From Ruminococcaceae bacterium UBA6434 (GTDB lineage Bacteria > Bacillota > Clostridia > Oscillospirales > Acutalibacteraceae): DNA of 64,000 nt. The stretch spans positions 1 to 64,000 of the forward strand of contig DJOQ01000003.1 of assembly GCA_002437245.1 (NCBI GenBank), given 5' to 3'. A program made the position numbers and the translations under genes. This document shows, piece by piece, positions 25,260 to 33,263 of the stretch. Below the pieces are notes generated by a model. It did not search any database and was not told the origin of the DNA. It saw only the letters and a program-made list of their open reading frames with translations. Numbering within the stretch: the first letter of the stretch is position 1; every line of letters starts with the position of its first letter.

Positions 25260-26995
25260 TACGCTTCCTCCTTTGAGTATTTTTCAAGTTCGGCTTGAGT
25301 TAAATACATCAGCTTATATTCTTCACCGAGAGACATTAACCGGCTGTGAGTTCCTTCTTCCTTGATTTCTCCTTTATCAAGCAGGATAATATCGTCGCTG
25401 TTCACAACATTTTCAAGCCTGTGAGAGATAAGAATAACGGTTTTGATTTTAGCCATATTGTGTATTACATCCATAATATCGTTTTCACTTTCGGCATCAA
25501 TATTGGATGTAACCTCGTCAAATATGTAAATCGGCGTATTGTGCATAAGCGCTCTTGCGATGGCAAGCCTCTGCCTTTGTCCGCCCGAAAAATTACTGCC
25601 CTGCTGATTAAGTCGAGTATTCAAGCCGTCCTGTTCACTTAAAAATGACCAAAGATTTACTGTTTTCAATGCTTTAATCATCTTATCATCACTTGCGTTT
25701 TTGTCGGCTATAAGCATATTTTCTTTAACCGTTCCGGCAAAAATATACGAGTTAAAGTTTACTGCCGTAATGTTGTTCATAAGCACTTTTTCGTCTATAT
25801 CTCTTATTTCAACGCCGCCGATTGTAATACTTCCGCTGTAACCCTTGGTTGTGCCGCAAAGCAGGGAAGCGAGCGTACTTTTACCGCAACCGGACTTGCC
25901 GACTATGGATACAAGCTTGTTTTTCTCAATCGTCGCATTGATTTTATTGAGTACGGTTTTTTCACCGTCATATGAGAACGAAAGATTTTTAATTACAATG
26001 TCATTGTTGAAATCGACGTTTGTTTCTGTGCCTTGCTCGTCCTCTTTTGTATCAAGCAGTTTAAACAATTTGTCGCTTGCAGCCATACCGTTCATGGCAA
26101 CGTGGAAGAACGAGCCGAGCAATCTGAGCGGCAAAAAGAAATCAGCCGCAAGCATGATGATTAAAAATGCCTGGGGTAAAGTGATTGTACCGTTTTTAAC
26201 CTGAATAATCGCAATTACAACACCTATGGCGCTTCCGGCGTATGCAACAATATCCATAACGCTTACGGAATTAAGCTGCATTGTAAGAACCTTCATGGTA
26301 ATTCTTCTGAATTCCTCGGCTTTTTCATTCATTTCAATATTCTTGCGTTCATCTGCTCGGTAAACTTTAAGCGTTGTCAGCCCTTGAATATTTTCAAGAA
26401 ATGTATCGCCGAGATTTGTGTATACACCCCAATACTTGCTCAAAAGTCTTTTGGCGATTTTTTGAACCGCAACAATCGAAAGCGGAATAAGCGGCACACA
26501 AATAAGAAGCACTACCGATGCTTTCCAGCTGACAAATACGAGCACGGCAAACAAGGTAATCGGTGCAAGCATAGCAAAGAAAAATTGCGGTAAATATTTA
26601 CCGAAGTATAATTCAAGCTGGTCTACGCCCTCAACAAAAACCTGAAGCACTTCTGACGTCGATACCTTTTCGTGATATGATGCGCCCATTCGCGTCAGCT
26701 TTTTATACATCTTTTGCCTAAGCACCTTTTTGACCTCGCTTGATGCATAAAATGAGGTTTTGGATGAAAAATATCCGCATAAATAGCGAACAATCATAAC
26801 TCCCAATATACCGCCGAGATATGGCATGAGACTTGAAAAAGTAAATACCTTTTTGTCAAGAATTTGTGCCAATAGATTTGACAGAATAAACATCATTACA
26901 ATGTTTGCAACCGTTTTAAGCCATTGTGCGACCACCGTCAGGGCAATATACTTTTTTGACGAAGGCACCTGCCCTATAAGTCTGGTTTTAATCAT
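25259..26995 (-). CDS. Exporter-fold ABC transporter subunit A (permease fused to ATPase)
   Basis: A 578-residue half-transporter with six membrane helices followed by an ATPase. Walker A is GKSGCGKST, the signature is the canonical FSGGQRQRLAIARAL, and Walker B is IYIFDEVTSNID with the catalytic Glu. The permease part (SEVLQVFVEGVDQLELYFGKYLPQ-like region) resembles CydD/IrtA-type subunits. It forms a heterodimer with the next gene, sharing the TAATG junction, and follows the ECF ATPase gene by about 30 bases. Confidence 0.88.
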   Translation of the reverse strand: MIKTRLIGQVPSSKKYIALTVVAQWLKTVANIVMMFILSNLLAQILDKKVFTFSSLMPYLGGILGVMIVRYLCGYFSSKTSFYASSEVKKVLRQKMYKKLTRMGASYHEKVSTSEVLQVFVEGVDQLELYFGKYLPQFFFAMLAPITLFAVLVFVSWKASVVLLICVPLIPLSIVAVQKIAKRLLSKYWGVYTNLGDTFLENIQGLTTLKVYRADERKNIEMNEKAEEFRRITMKVLTMQLNSVSVMDIVAYAGSAIGVVIAIIQVKNGTITLPQAFLIIMLAADFFLPLRLLGSFFHVAMNGMAASDKLFKLLDTKEDEQGTETNVDFNNDIVIKNLSFSYDGEKTVLNKINATIEKNKLVSIVGKSGCGKSTLASLLCGTTKGYSGSITIGGVEIRDIDEKVLMNNITAVNFNSYIFAGTVKENMLIADKNASDDKMIKALKTVNLWSFLSEQDGLNTRLNQQGSNFSGGQRQRLAIARALMHNTPIYIFDEVTSNIDAESENDIMDVIHNMAKIKTVILISHRLENVVNSDDIILLDKGEIKEEGTHSRLMSLGEEYKLMYLTQAELEKYSKEEA

Positions 26996-27027
26996 TTTTA
27001 TTCTCCTAAGTAAAAAATAATTATTTG

Positions 27028-28422
27028 TTATTTTAAAAATTCATCTGCAAGGCTGCTGTCGCCCTCTTTGATAATTTTTCCGTTGTTCATAATTAAAACT
27101 CTATCGGCTAAAGCGGCCGCACAACGCCTATCATGCGTAACCGTGACAACCGCCGTACCGAGATTGTTAATGCTGTTAATTGTATCAACAATTTTGCACA
27201 AATTCATATAATCTTGCCCTACGGTAGGTTCGTCAAGAAAAAGCACCTTAGGCTCGCCTGCACAAATCGCGGCAATTGATGCACGTCGTTTTTGTCCTTC
27301 GGAAAGCGATTGAGGATGCCTTTGCTCAAGTCCCTCAAGCCCAAAGGCTTTAATCATTTCTTCGGCTGTTTTTTCGTTTTTTGCCTTATAGGATATTTCG
27401 CTTAAAAGAGTCGGCATAAAGAGCTGATATGTAGGGTTTTGATAAACATATCCGACAAGTGAAAACCATTTGCTGTTTGCCCTGTCGGATTTTGTAACGG
27501 ATTGCGTTATTTTTCCTCCGCTGAGTTTATTCAGCTTTGCAAGTGTACGCATAAGAGTTGTTTTGCCGCATCCGTTTTCACCGAGCAATACAATTCGTTC
27601 ACCGGCTTTGATTTCCATATTCAAACCGTCAATTATATTTCTGCCTCCGGCAAAAAAAGAAATATTTTCCGCCTCAATAAGCATCTTACCCTGAGTTCCT
27701 TTATAGCTTGATTCAATCGGTTTGACAGTTCCGTAGAGCGTATCCTTATTATCACTTGTGAAAACCCGCTTGTTTTCTATCCACATAACCTTATCAACAT
27801 AGTTTTTAACAATGTCAATCCTGTGTTCCACTACAAGTATTGCGTAACCGATATCGGCTAACCTTTTCAGCGCGCCGAGCAAAATATGCGCGCCGACGGT
27901 ATCGAGATTTGCAAGCGGCTCATCAAGAATAATTATCCTCTGCTCCATTGCAAGTGTCGAGGCGGTAATAAGTCGCTGCTTTTGGCCGCCCGACATTCTT
28001 CGTGTTCTTGCCGATTTATCTATTTTTAAAAGCGAAGTGTATTTATCGATTCTGTTTTCGATTTCATTCGGTGCTACATTTAAATTTTCACAGCCGAATG
28101 CAATTTCATCACTTACATAGTCATAAACAATTTGTTCGTCGGCATTTTGCAACACAGTTCCGATAAGCTTTGAACGATTGCTGACCTTTTCTTTTGTTAC
28201 GTCTTTACCGTCAATTTCAACACTGCCGCTGAGCTTGCCGGAATTGACAAAAGGAATAACGCCGTTAATGATTGATAAAAGTGTACTTTTACCTTCCCCG
28301 GAAACACCGGAAAGCAACGCAAATTCACCGTAGTTTAAAGTTAAATTTACATTTTCAAGTACGTTATCGCTCGCACCCGAATACTTAAAAGTAATATCAT
28401 TTAGCTTTATTGCTATTTCCAC
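27028..28422 (-). CDS. Energy-coupling factor ATPase, two fused domains
   Basis: A 464-residue protein with two complete ABC ATPase domains in tandem, replacing the usual EcfA-EcfA' pair. Domain 1: GVSGEGKS, MSGGQKQRL, IIILDEPLANLD. Domain 2: GENGCGKTT, LSEGQKRRAS, VLFLDEPTVGQD. The start is taken as GTG at 28422 because GGAGG lies just upstream and the family begins at EIAIKLNDITF. This start overlaps the stop of the T-component gene by ten bases. It energises the ECF importer made with the S and T subunits encoded next to it. Confidence 0.9.
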   Translation of the reverse strand: MEIAIKLNDITFKYSGASDNVLENVNLTLNYGEFALLSGVSGEGKSTLLSIINGVIPFVNSGKLSGSVEIDGKDVTKEKVSNRSKLIGTVLQNADEQIVYDYVSDEIAFGCENLNVAPNEIENRIDKYTSLLKIDKSARTRRMSGGQKQRLITASTLAMEQRIIILDEPLANLDTVGAHILLGALKRLADIGYAILVVEHRIDIVKNYVDKVMWIENKRVFTSDNKDTLYGTVKPIESSYKGTQGKMLIEAENISFFAGGRNIIDGLNMEIKAGERIVLLGENGCGKTTLMRTLAKLNKLSGGKITQSVTKSDRANSKWFSLVGYVYQNPTYQLFMPTLLSEISYKAKNEKTAEEMIKAFGLEGLEQRHPQSLSEGQKRRASIAAICAGEPKVLFLDEPTVGQDYMNLCKIVDTINSINNLGTAVVTVTHDRRCAAALADRVLIMNNGKIIKEGDSSLADEFLK

Positions 28423-29102
28423 ATCATCACACCTCCCGAAACGCAAAGTGCAATAACGCAGATAAGGAATACAAAATCTCTTGTTTTTACTTCTATTACT
28501 TTATATACAGAGCTTTTGCTGTCATCAAGCGTAAATGCCCTTGTTTCAAGCGAAAGAGAAAGGGTATCTGATATACCGATTATTCGCATAACCAGCGGTA
28601 TGATAAAAGCGCGGTAAATTGTGCTCGGTCGATACCAGCTCACATTTGCGCCCCTCACCTTCATAGCCTCCCAAATTTGCTTTATTTCACTTGCCAAAAC
28701 GGGAATAAAACGAAGTGTTACAAGCATACCTAATGTGATTACTCTCGGGCATTTCATTTTGGCAAGGCAGCGCGTCAGATCGCACGGGGACGTACTTACC
28801 ATAGGCACAGCGCAAAGGCCGAGCAAAATCATTCTTAAAAGCGTTTGCCAAAAAGCCTCTGAACTTCTGTTTGTTAAAAATGACAATCCGCCTATAATAA
28901 GGCCGCAAACTCCCATTGCCAAAGTCATTTTTGCGCTGTTTTTAAACAATCCGAAAGCAGAAAAAAGTACAAAAACGGCAAATGCAAAAGCAAATGCCGA
29001 AATGTTCTTGCTGAAAAGCATTCCGAATATAAGAACGATTATTGAAGCAAAAAAGGATATAAGCGGATAAAAAGGCTTTTTAACCTCAAATGTTTCAAGC
29101 AT
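28413..29102 (-). CDS. ECF transporter T component (transmembrane coupling subunit)
   Basis: A 229-residue membrane protein of the CbiQ/EcfT family with about five helices. The coupling helices carry EAMKVRGANVSW and SLETRAFTLDD, the two A-R-x motifs that contact the ATPase grooves. It overlaps the S-component stop by eight bases. It is dedicated to this importer and not shared with other ECF genes in view. Confidence 0.88.
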   Translation of the reverse strand: MLETFEVKKPFYPLISFFASIIVLIFGMLFSKNISAFAFAFAVFVLFSAFGLFKNSAKMTLAMGVCGLIIGGLSFLTNRSSEAFWQTLLRMILLGLCAVPMVSTSPCDLTRCLAKMKCPRVITLGMLVTLRFIPVLASEIKQIWEAMKVRGANVSWYRPSTIYRAFIIPLVMRIIGISDTLSLSLETRAFTLDDSKSSVYKVIEVKTRDFVFLICVIALCVSGGVMMWK

Positions 29103-29670
29103 TGTCGTCTTCTCCGTAAGGTTTTAATTTACCTGCTTTTTGAAGTTCGTTTGCAATTTTTATGCCTATTGCCGAGCCTGCAAATGCAAGGGCAACCGTA
29201 CCTATTGAAGTTAAAACGGATACCGTAGGATTCGCGATAAGCTGTTCATAACTTTTGCCGTTTAACCAAAGACTGAATAATACGGAAATCGGAAGTGAAA
29301 GCGGCATATAAATCCCCGTTGTAACAAAAACAGAAACCTTTTTTTCGTATCCTTTAAAAACAAGAAGCATAATAAGCTCTGCGATTATGGCAGATATAAA
29401 ATTATTGAAAAACATTACCGTTGAAAAGAATATAAGCGGAGCTCCCGAAAAAAGTCCGATTATCGTCAGCGCACCGGGCTTTCTTACCTTCATAAGTCCT
29501 ATTGCAACAAAAATCGAATAAATCGGCGCCGCTGCCATATTTCTTAAACCGAAAACGGTTGTATGCATAACAAGCGGCATTGTTATTCCCCCGCACAATG
29601 TCATTGCAGCAGATAATACCGCTAAAAACACAAAGTCCTTAACCTGAAATTTTTTGAATATCTTTTTCAT
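29095..29670 (-). CDS. ECF S component, MptD/Trep_Strep family
   Basis: A 191-residue substrate-binding membrane protein with about five to six helices. The start FKKFQVKDFVFLAVLSAAMT and the fold match the Trep_Strep (MptD) group of putative S components, whose substrate is not established. It lies eight bases after the NEAT protein gene and is followed by dedicated T and A genes. AAGGTGAAAC precedes the ATG. The NEAT neighbour suggests haem or a metallophore as cargo; this is inference. Confidence 0.85.
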   Translation of the reverse strand: MKKIFKKFQVKDFVFLAVLSAAMTLCGGITMPLVMHTTVFGLRNMAAAPIYSIFVAIGLMKVRKPGALTIIGLFSGAPLIFFSTVMFFNNFISAIIAELIMLLVFKGYEKKVSVFVTTGIYMPLSLPISVLFSLWLNGKSYEQLIANPTVSVLTSIGTVALAFAGSAIGIKIANELQKAGKLKPYGEDDNA

Positions 29671-29678
29671 GTTTCACC

Positions 29679-30440
29679 TTAATCAATCGTTTTATTTTTC
29701 TTAATAACGACAGCTATCACAACGGCGAGCGCAACTGCACCTACTGCGCCGCATACGATAGCTATCGGCGTTTTCTTACTTTTGGTTTTTTCTTCTTTTG
29801 CCTCGGACACAGGCTCGGCAAAATATGTTGTTTCCTGAGCTGTTGCGGTTGCGGTTGTTGTCTCCTGAATGGTTGTGGTTTTTGTCGTGGTTTCACGAAC
29901 GGTTGTGACTTTAGCTGTGGTTTCCTGAATCGGTGCCGGTGTTTCTATTCCTGTACCGTTCACTTTTTTTGCACTGTCATAATCAATTTTAATCCTTGCC
30001 GACGGCGAAACCGGCATAGCCGAGGCAGCAAATTTTACGCCGACAAATTCGTTGTCGCTTTCAATAGGAAATTCAAAAGCTGTCCCGTATACAGTACCGC
30101 CGATTTCAACATTGCTCTTTCTCTCAACCTCTATGGTATTGCCCTCAACCGAGCCGTCCTCGTAGTACCAAAATTGCATATCGCTTGTCGTCTTGGCGGG
30201 GACTACGGTAAGTGTTTTTTCGTCGCCGTTTACCGTAAGAAGTGCTGTGTGAATAATGTAACTGTCCCCCATGGAGGTTCTGTCTTTTTCCGCATGCCAC
30301 ATTTCAATGGGCACTTCGTAAACGCCGTCTTCATTCGGTCCTATGGCAAAAGCGCTGAATGATGATAATAAAAGCATCGCAAAAGCCAATACAAACGATA
30401 AAAAAACAGATACATTTTTTGACTTATATTCTTTTTGCAT
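29679..30440 (-). CDS. Membrane-anchored NEAT-domain surface protein
   Basis: A 253-residue exported protein. Residues 1-32 are a signal peptide with likely cleavage after AFA. Residues about 38-165 read as a NEAT domain: YEVPIEMWHAEKDRTSMGDS opens it and ARIKIDYDS closes it. NEAT domains of Isd systems bind haem through a YxxxY motif in the last strands; here that position reads VSPSARIKI, without tyrosines. A threonine-rich linker of ten-residue repeats follows, then a C-terminal membrane helix (about 224-247) ending KKNKTID, so the protein is anchored rather than sortase-linked. The start at 30440 has GGAGGAG upstream. Confidence 0.8.
   Translation of the reverse strand: MQKEYKSKNVSVFLSFVLAFAMLLLSSFSAFAIGPNEDGVYEVPIEMWHAEKDRTSMGDSYIIHTALLTVNGDEKTLTVVPAKTTSDMQFWYYEDGSVEGNTIEVERKSNVEIGGTVYGTAFEFPIESDNEFVGVKFAASAMPVSPSARIKIDYDSAKKVNGTGIETPAPIQETTAKVTTVRETTTKTTTIQETTTATATAQETTYFAEPVSEAKEEKTKSKKTPIAIVCGAVGAVALAVVIAVVIKKNKTID
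29826..29927 (-). repeat. Tandem 30-bp coding repeat (Thr-rich linker)
   Basis: Three and a half copies of a ten-codon unit, QETTAKVTTV, RETTTKTTTI, QETTTATATA, QETT, form the extended wall-spanning linker of the NEAT protein. Confidence 0.8.
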
Positions 30441-30458
30441 ATATTTCTCCTCCGCGCA

Positions 30459-30476
30459 AGTTAGCAATTGCTAACT
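30459..30476. promoter_or_regulatory. Operator 2 of the NEAT/ECF operon (18-bp palindrome)
   Basis: AGTTAGCAATTGCTAACT, identical to 1848-1865, lies in the leader between promoter and NEAT start codon, about 35-50 bases after the predicted transcription start. Confidence 0.75.
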
Positions 30477-30492
30477 AATGTTCAAAATAATT

Positions 30493-30510
30493 GGTTAGCT
30501 CTCGCTAACC
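30493..30510. promoter_or_regulatory. Operator 1 of the NEAT/ECF operon (variant palindrome)
   Basis: GGTTAGC-TCTC-GCTAACC has the same half-sites as the 18-bp palindrome with a changed centre. It starts seven bases after the -10 box, over the expected transcription start. Its centre is 34 bp from operator 2. Confidence 0.7.
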
Positions 30511-30517
30511 ACGGCTA

Positions 30518-30546
30518 ATTTTATCAAATAACAAATAAAATGTCAA
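30518..30546 (-). promoter_or_regulatory. Promoter of the NEAT/ECF operon
   Basis: Perfect TTGACA (30541-30546), 17 bases, TAAAAT (30518-30523) on the minus strand. Such a strong promoter next to two operators suggests tight repression. Confidence 0.8.
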
Positions 30547-30702
30547 TATATAATATATAAAATCGAAAACCACCGAATGTGAACTGCACTTTAAATATCA
30601 ATATCGATTAAGACTGTTATTCGGTATTAGATACTAATTGCCGAACATTGAAAAGCCCGAAAACGCTGATATACACGTTTCCGGACATAATTTTAGAAAT
30701 AT

Positions 30703-30736
30703 AAAAAGTCTCGGAACAACAATGTTCCGAGACTTT
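30703..30736 (-). terminator. Terminator of tRNA-Gln
   Basis: A long stem (AAGTCTCGGAACA with TGTTCCGAGACTT, 4-8 base loop) directly after the tRNA 3-prime end, with a T-rich tail on the minus strand. Confidence 0.85.
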
Positions 30737-30810
30737 TGGCTGGGGAATAGGGATTCGAACCCCAACAAACAGAGTCAGAGTCTGTCGTGCTACCGTTACA
30801 CAATTCCCCA
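30737..30810 (-). tRNA. tRNA-Gln (anticodon CTG)
   Basis: A 74-base cloverleaf. Acceptor stem TGGGGAA pairs with TTCCCCA, followed by discriminator G and an encoded CCA. The anticodon loop CTCTGAC sits on the ACAGA/TCTGT stem, giving anticodon CTG, which reads CAG (glutamine). The T arm is TGGGG-TTCGAAT-CCCTA. A promoter and a terminator flank it, so it is transcribed alone. Confidence 0.95.
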
Positions 30811-30842
30811 ATAGCAACAACGTCTTTTACGTTGCGAATGAT

Positions 30843-30871
30843 ATTATACTATGAGGTACAGACAAAGTCAA
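30843..30871 (-). promoter_or_regulatory. Promoter of tRNA-Gln
   Basis: TTGACT (30866-30871), 17 bases, TATAAT (30843-30848) on the minus strand, about 30 bases before the tRNA. Confidence 0.8.
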
Positions 30872-31066
30872 CATTTTTTTACGGTAATTTAAAAAAATAC
30901 AAATTCTCTAAATTGCAAAATCAGATAGGACACTTTGAAAATAAAACCAGAGAGTAATTGGGTTCATTGTCCGAATTTCAATATCAAACAGCAAACTTAA
31001 AAACAAGTACACAGAGGCAGCGTTTAAGCATAAAAAACAAGCGATTAACAAATATCAAGGCAAAGC

Positions 31067-31239
31067 TTACTTAACCGCTGTTGAAATCGCTCTCCTCAGT
31101 TCCTCGTTTGTTGAATGTGTAAGCGCAAAATCCTCCTGTTCAATATTTCGGCAAAGCGAGAACAAATCCTCGTAAGCGGTAATATCAGCAGGGGTCTTTT
31201 TTATTTTTGAGGAAATTTTTTCAATCGGTAATTATTCAT
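31067..31239 (-). pseudogene. Small broken ORF of unknown family
   Basis: The frame ending at the stop 31067-31069 reads IKKTPADITAYEDLFSLC, then RNIEQEDFALTHSTNEELRR, and has protein-like composition but no start codon. A plausible ATG with an AGG site lies upstream at 31239 in another frame; the A-rich run near 31200-31215 is where a one-base shift would join them. The intact product would be about 57 residues. No family recognised. Confidence 0.4.
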
Positions 31240-31269
31240 TATTACCTCATTATCTCCAAAAAATATAAA

Positions 31270-31293
31270 GGGACTGTCTCTATCGAGACAGCC
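31270..31293 (-). terminator. Probable terminator
   Basis: GGCTGTCTC and GAGACAGTCC around a GATA loop, followed on the minus strand by a T-rich stretch, after the scrap at 31326-31548. Confidence 0.6.
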
Positions 31294-31325
31294 TCTGACT
31301 TCTTACACACACCCGATTGTGTGCC

Positions 31326-31548
31326 TTATTTTTTCAATCCCTGGTTATCCTGCCACCAATCAAATTCATCCCATTTGTTTTCTATGGATGAATTGTTCGA
31401 TTTACCGGGTACGCCCCAAAGCCCTATTATCTTAATCACGAGCCATATTACACATACAACAACGACTATAGGCTTTATCAGCCTACATAGTCGGGAAATC
31501 AAGTGCAAAAAGCCAAAACCAAAACAAATGCGAAAAAAATCCTATCAT
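31326..31548 (-). pseudogene. Frameshifted small membrane protein
   Basis: An ATG at 31548 with AAGG upstream opens MIGFFSHLFWFWLF, a hydrophobic start. A shift of one base at the following T run joins it to RLIKPIVVVVCVIWLVIKII, a membrane helix, then WGVPGKSNNS and NKWDEFDWWQDNQGLKK. The open 60-codon part alone has only a TTG start and no ribosome site. Reads like a two-helix small protein broken by one indel. Family unknown. Confidence 0.4.
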
Positions 31549-31568
31549 TTTATACACCTTGCTCTTAT

Positions 31569-31655
31569 CTGAGCTTCCACTCGGCATAATCTTTTGCGTT
31601 TTTGAATGTTCGCATATTGTGTAATCCTTGCTTGTTGTATTCAGTTAGCATAAAC
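31569..31655 (-). CDS. Possible 28-codon ORF
   Basis: MLTEYNKQGLHN followed by MRTFKNAKDYAEWKLR and a stop. It reads in the same direction as the scraps downstream and looks like a C-terminal leftover rather than an independent gene. No clear ribosome site. The remainder of the 31656-31778 gap holds no gene I can support. Confidence 0.25.
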
Positions 31656-31778
31656 AAATAAAAATGTAAGAGAGGTTATGTAAAATATACATTTTTCGAT
31701 TGTAATTAAGATGCCGACTTTGCTCGCCGTGCCTGCCGCAATTCCCCCACGGATAAACAATTATTGCGGCATAAAATA

Positions 31779-33236
31779 TTATGAATTGCCCTTTATGTTC
31801 GGGTGATAAAGCTTAGCCATACCGCCGGTGCTTGTTTCGCGGTACTTAGCGGAGAGATCTCTGCCTGTTTCATACATCGTTTCTATTATGAGGTCAAGCG
31901 AGATTTTTCGCGTTGCGGTAAGGAAATTGGCAAGGTTAATGGCATTTATGGAACGCATTGCGGCTACGGCGTTCCGCTCTATACACGGAATCTGCACAAG
32001 GCCGTATATCGGGTCGCACGTAAGTCCCAAATGATGCTCTATGGCGTTTTCGGCGGCATACTCTATCTGCTCAAGACTCATTCCGAAAAGCTCGCCGAGA
32101 GCCGCCGCGGTCATGGCACACGCCGTTCCGATTTCTGCCTGACAGCCGCACTCCGCGCCGCTTATCGACGCATTTGTTTTTACCAAAAGCCCGATAATCG
32201 CCGCCGTAGCGAGCGCTTTTTCTATTTCTCTGTCACTGTAACCGCGCTTTTTTTGGAAGTACAGCATTACGGCAGGCAATACTCCGCTTGCACCGCACGT
32301 GGGCGCGGTAACTATGCGGCCGCCTGCGGCATTTTGTTCGCCCACGGCATAGGCATACGCGCAAACTATGCGATTTTCGCGAGTTTCGGGAGATTCGTCG
32401 ATATGGTTCTGCCTGAATAAAAATCCCGCTTTTCTCGACACACCGAGTCCGCCGGGAAGAATTCCCTCTGTATTAAGTCCCTCTTTTATACAGTCACGCA
32501 TACAATCCCAGACTTCACCGAGAAAATCCCATATATCGCTCCCCTCGGTTTTTTCGACATACTCCCATATACGCATATCGTTTTTACGGCAATGGTCCGC
32601 AATATCCTTAAATGTGCTGAATTCATATATCGGCTTGCTCTCAGCCATTTTCATACCCTTTATCGTGACTTCGCCGCCGCCTATACTGCAGGCAAGCATA
32701 CTGTCACGGAGTTTTTCGTTCTTATAGGCGAAAAGCTCCATGGTATTCGGGTGCGGAAGATCCGTTTTGGAAAAATCGAATTCAACGGTTGTGTCAATCG
32801 GGGACAATGTTTCTTTGACTATGCGGTCGGTGCCGTGCCCCCTGCCGGTTAAGGCGAGAGAGCCGTATAAAATCACCTTTATTTTATCGGCGTCGGGATT
32901 TTTCGCTTTAAAAATGCGGCAGATTTTTTCCGGCCCCATGGTATGCGAGCTTGAAGGTCCCCTGCCTATTTTATACATCTGCCTTATTGACTGAAGCCCC
33001 TTTGACGGCTCTTTTTCCGTTTCCTGAGCGCCTGTGCCGAATGCGAAATCATCAAGAGACAGATGGAACGCGCTGCAAAGATTGCATATCGCGTCAAACG
33101 ACGGCGTTGTCTCTCCCTTTTCCCAATTTGAAAGAGTATTCACGCTGACGCCGAGAATATCCGCCAAAGCGGTTTTGGTTATGCCGTGCTGTTTTTGCAA
33201 AGCCGCTATTTTTTTGCCGAAAGAACGATTTTCCAT
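31779..33236 (-). CDS. L-serine dehydratase with N-terminal XRE helix-turn-helix domain
   Basis: A 485-residue fusion. Residues about 5-62 are a Cro/C1-type HTH ([30 protein letters not shown]). From about residue 83 it is a single-chain iron-sulfur serine dehydratase: [21 protein letters not shown], then [22 protein letters not shown] and LTCDPIYG, with cysteines for a catalytic 4Fe-4S cluster. The enzyme turns L-serine into pyruvate and ammonia. The start at 33236 has GGGAG nine bases upstream. Bacterial enzymes usually lack a DNA-binding domain, so this may be an enzyme that also senses serine for transcription. It follows the membrane glycosyltransferase-like gene by about 27 bases. Confidence 0.9.
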   Translation of the reverse strand: MENRSFGKKIAALQKQHGITKTALADILGVSVNTLSNWEKGETTPSFDAICNLCSAFHLSLDDFAFGTGAQETEKEPSKGLQSIRQMYKIGRGPSSSHTMGPEKICRIFKAKNPDADKIKVILYGSLALTGRGHGTDRIVKETLSPIDTTVEFDFSKTDLPHPNTMELFAYKNEKLRDSMLACSIGGGEVTIKGMKMAESKPIYEFSTFKDIADHCRKNDMRIWEYVEKTEGSDIWDFLGEVWDCMRDCIKEGLNTEGILPGGLGVSRKAGFLFRQNHIDESPETRENRIVCAYAYAVGEQNAAGGRIVTAPTCGASGVLPAVMLYFQKKRGYSDREIEKALATAAIIGLLVKTNASISGAECGCQAEIGTACAMTAAALGELFGMSLEQIEYAAENAIEHHLGLTCDPIYGLVQIPCIERNAVAAMRSINAINLANFLTATRKISLDLIIETMYETGRDLSAKYRETSTGGMAKLYHPNIKGNS

Positions 33237-33263
33237 TTTACCACTCCCAAACATTTAATTCAG

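Noticed and set aside
31466..31496. Imperfect hairpin GACTATAGGCT/AGCCTACATAGTC
   Set aside because: Lies inside the membrane-helix coding scrap, has mismatches and no T run or promoter next to it.
31735..31770. GCCGCAAT/ATTGCGGC inverted repeat as terminator of the serine dehydratase
   Set aside because: The loop is about 20 bases and no T run follows on the minus strand; too weak to list as a feature.
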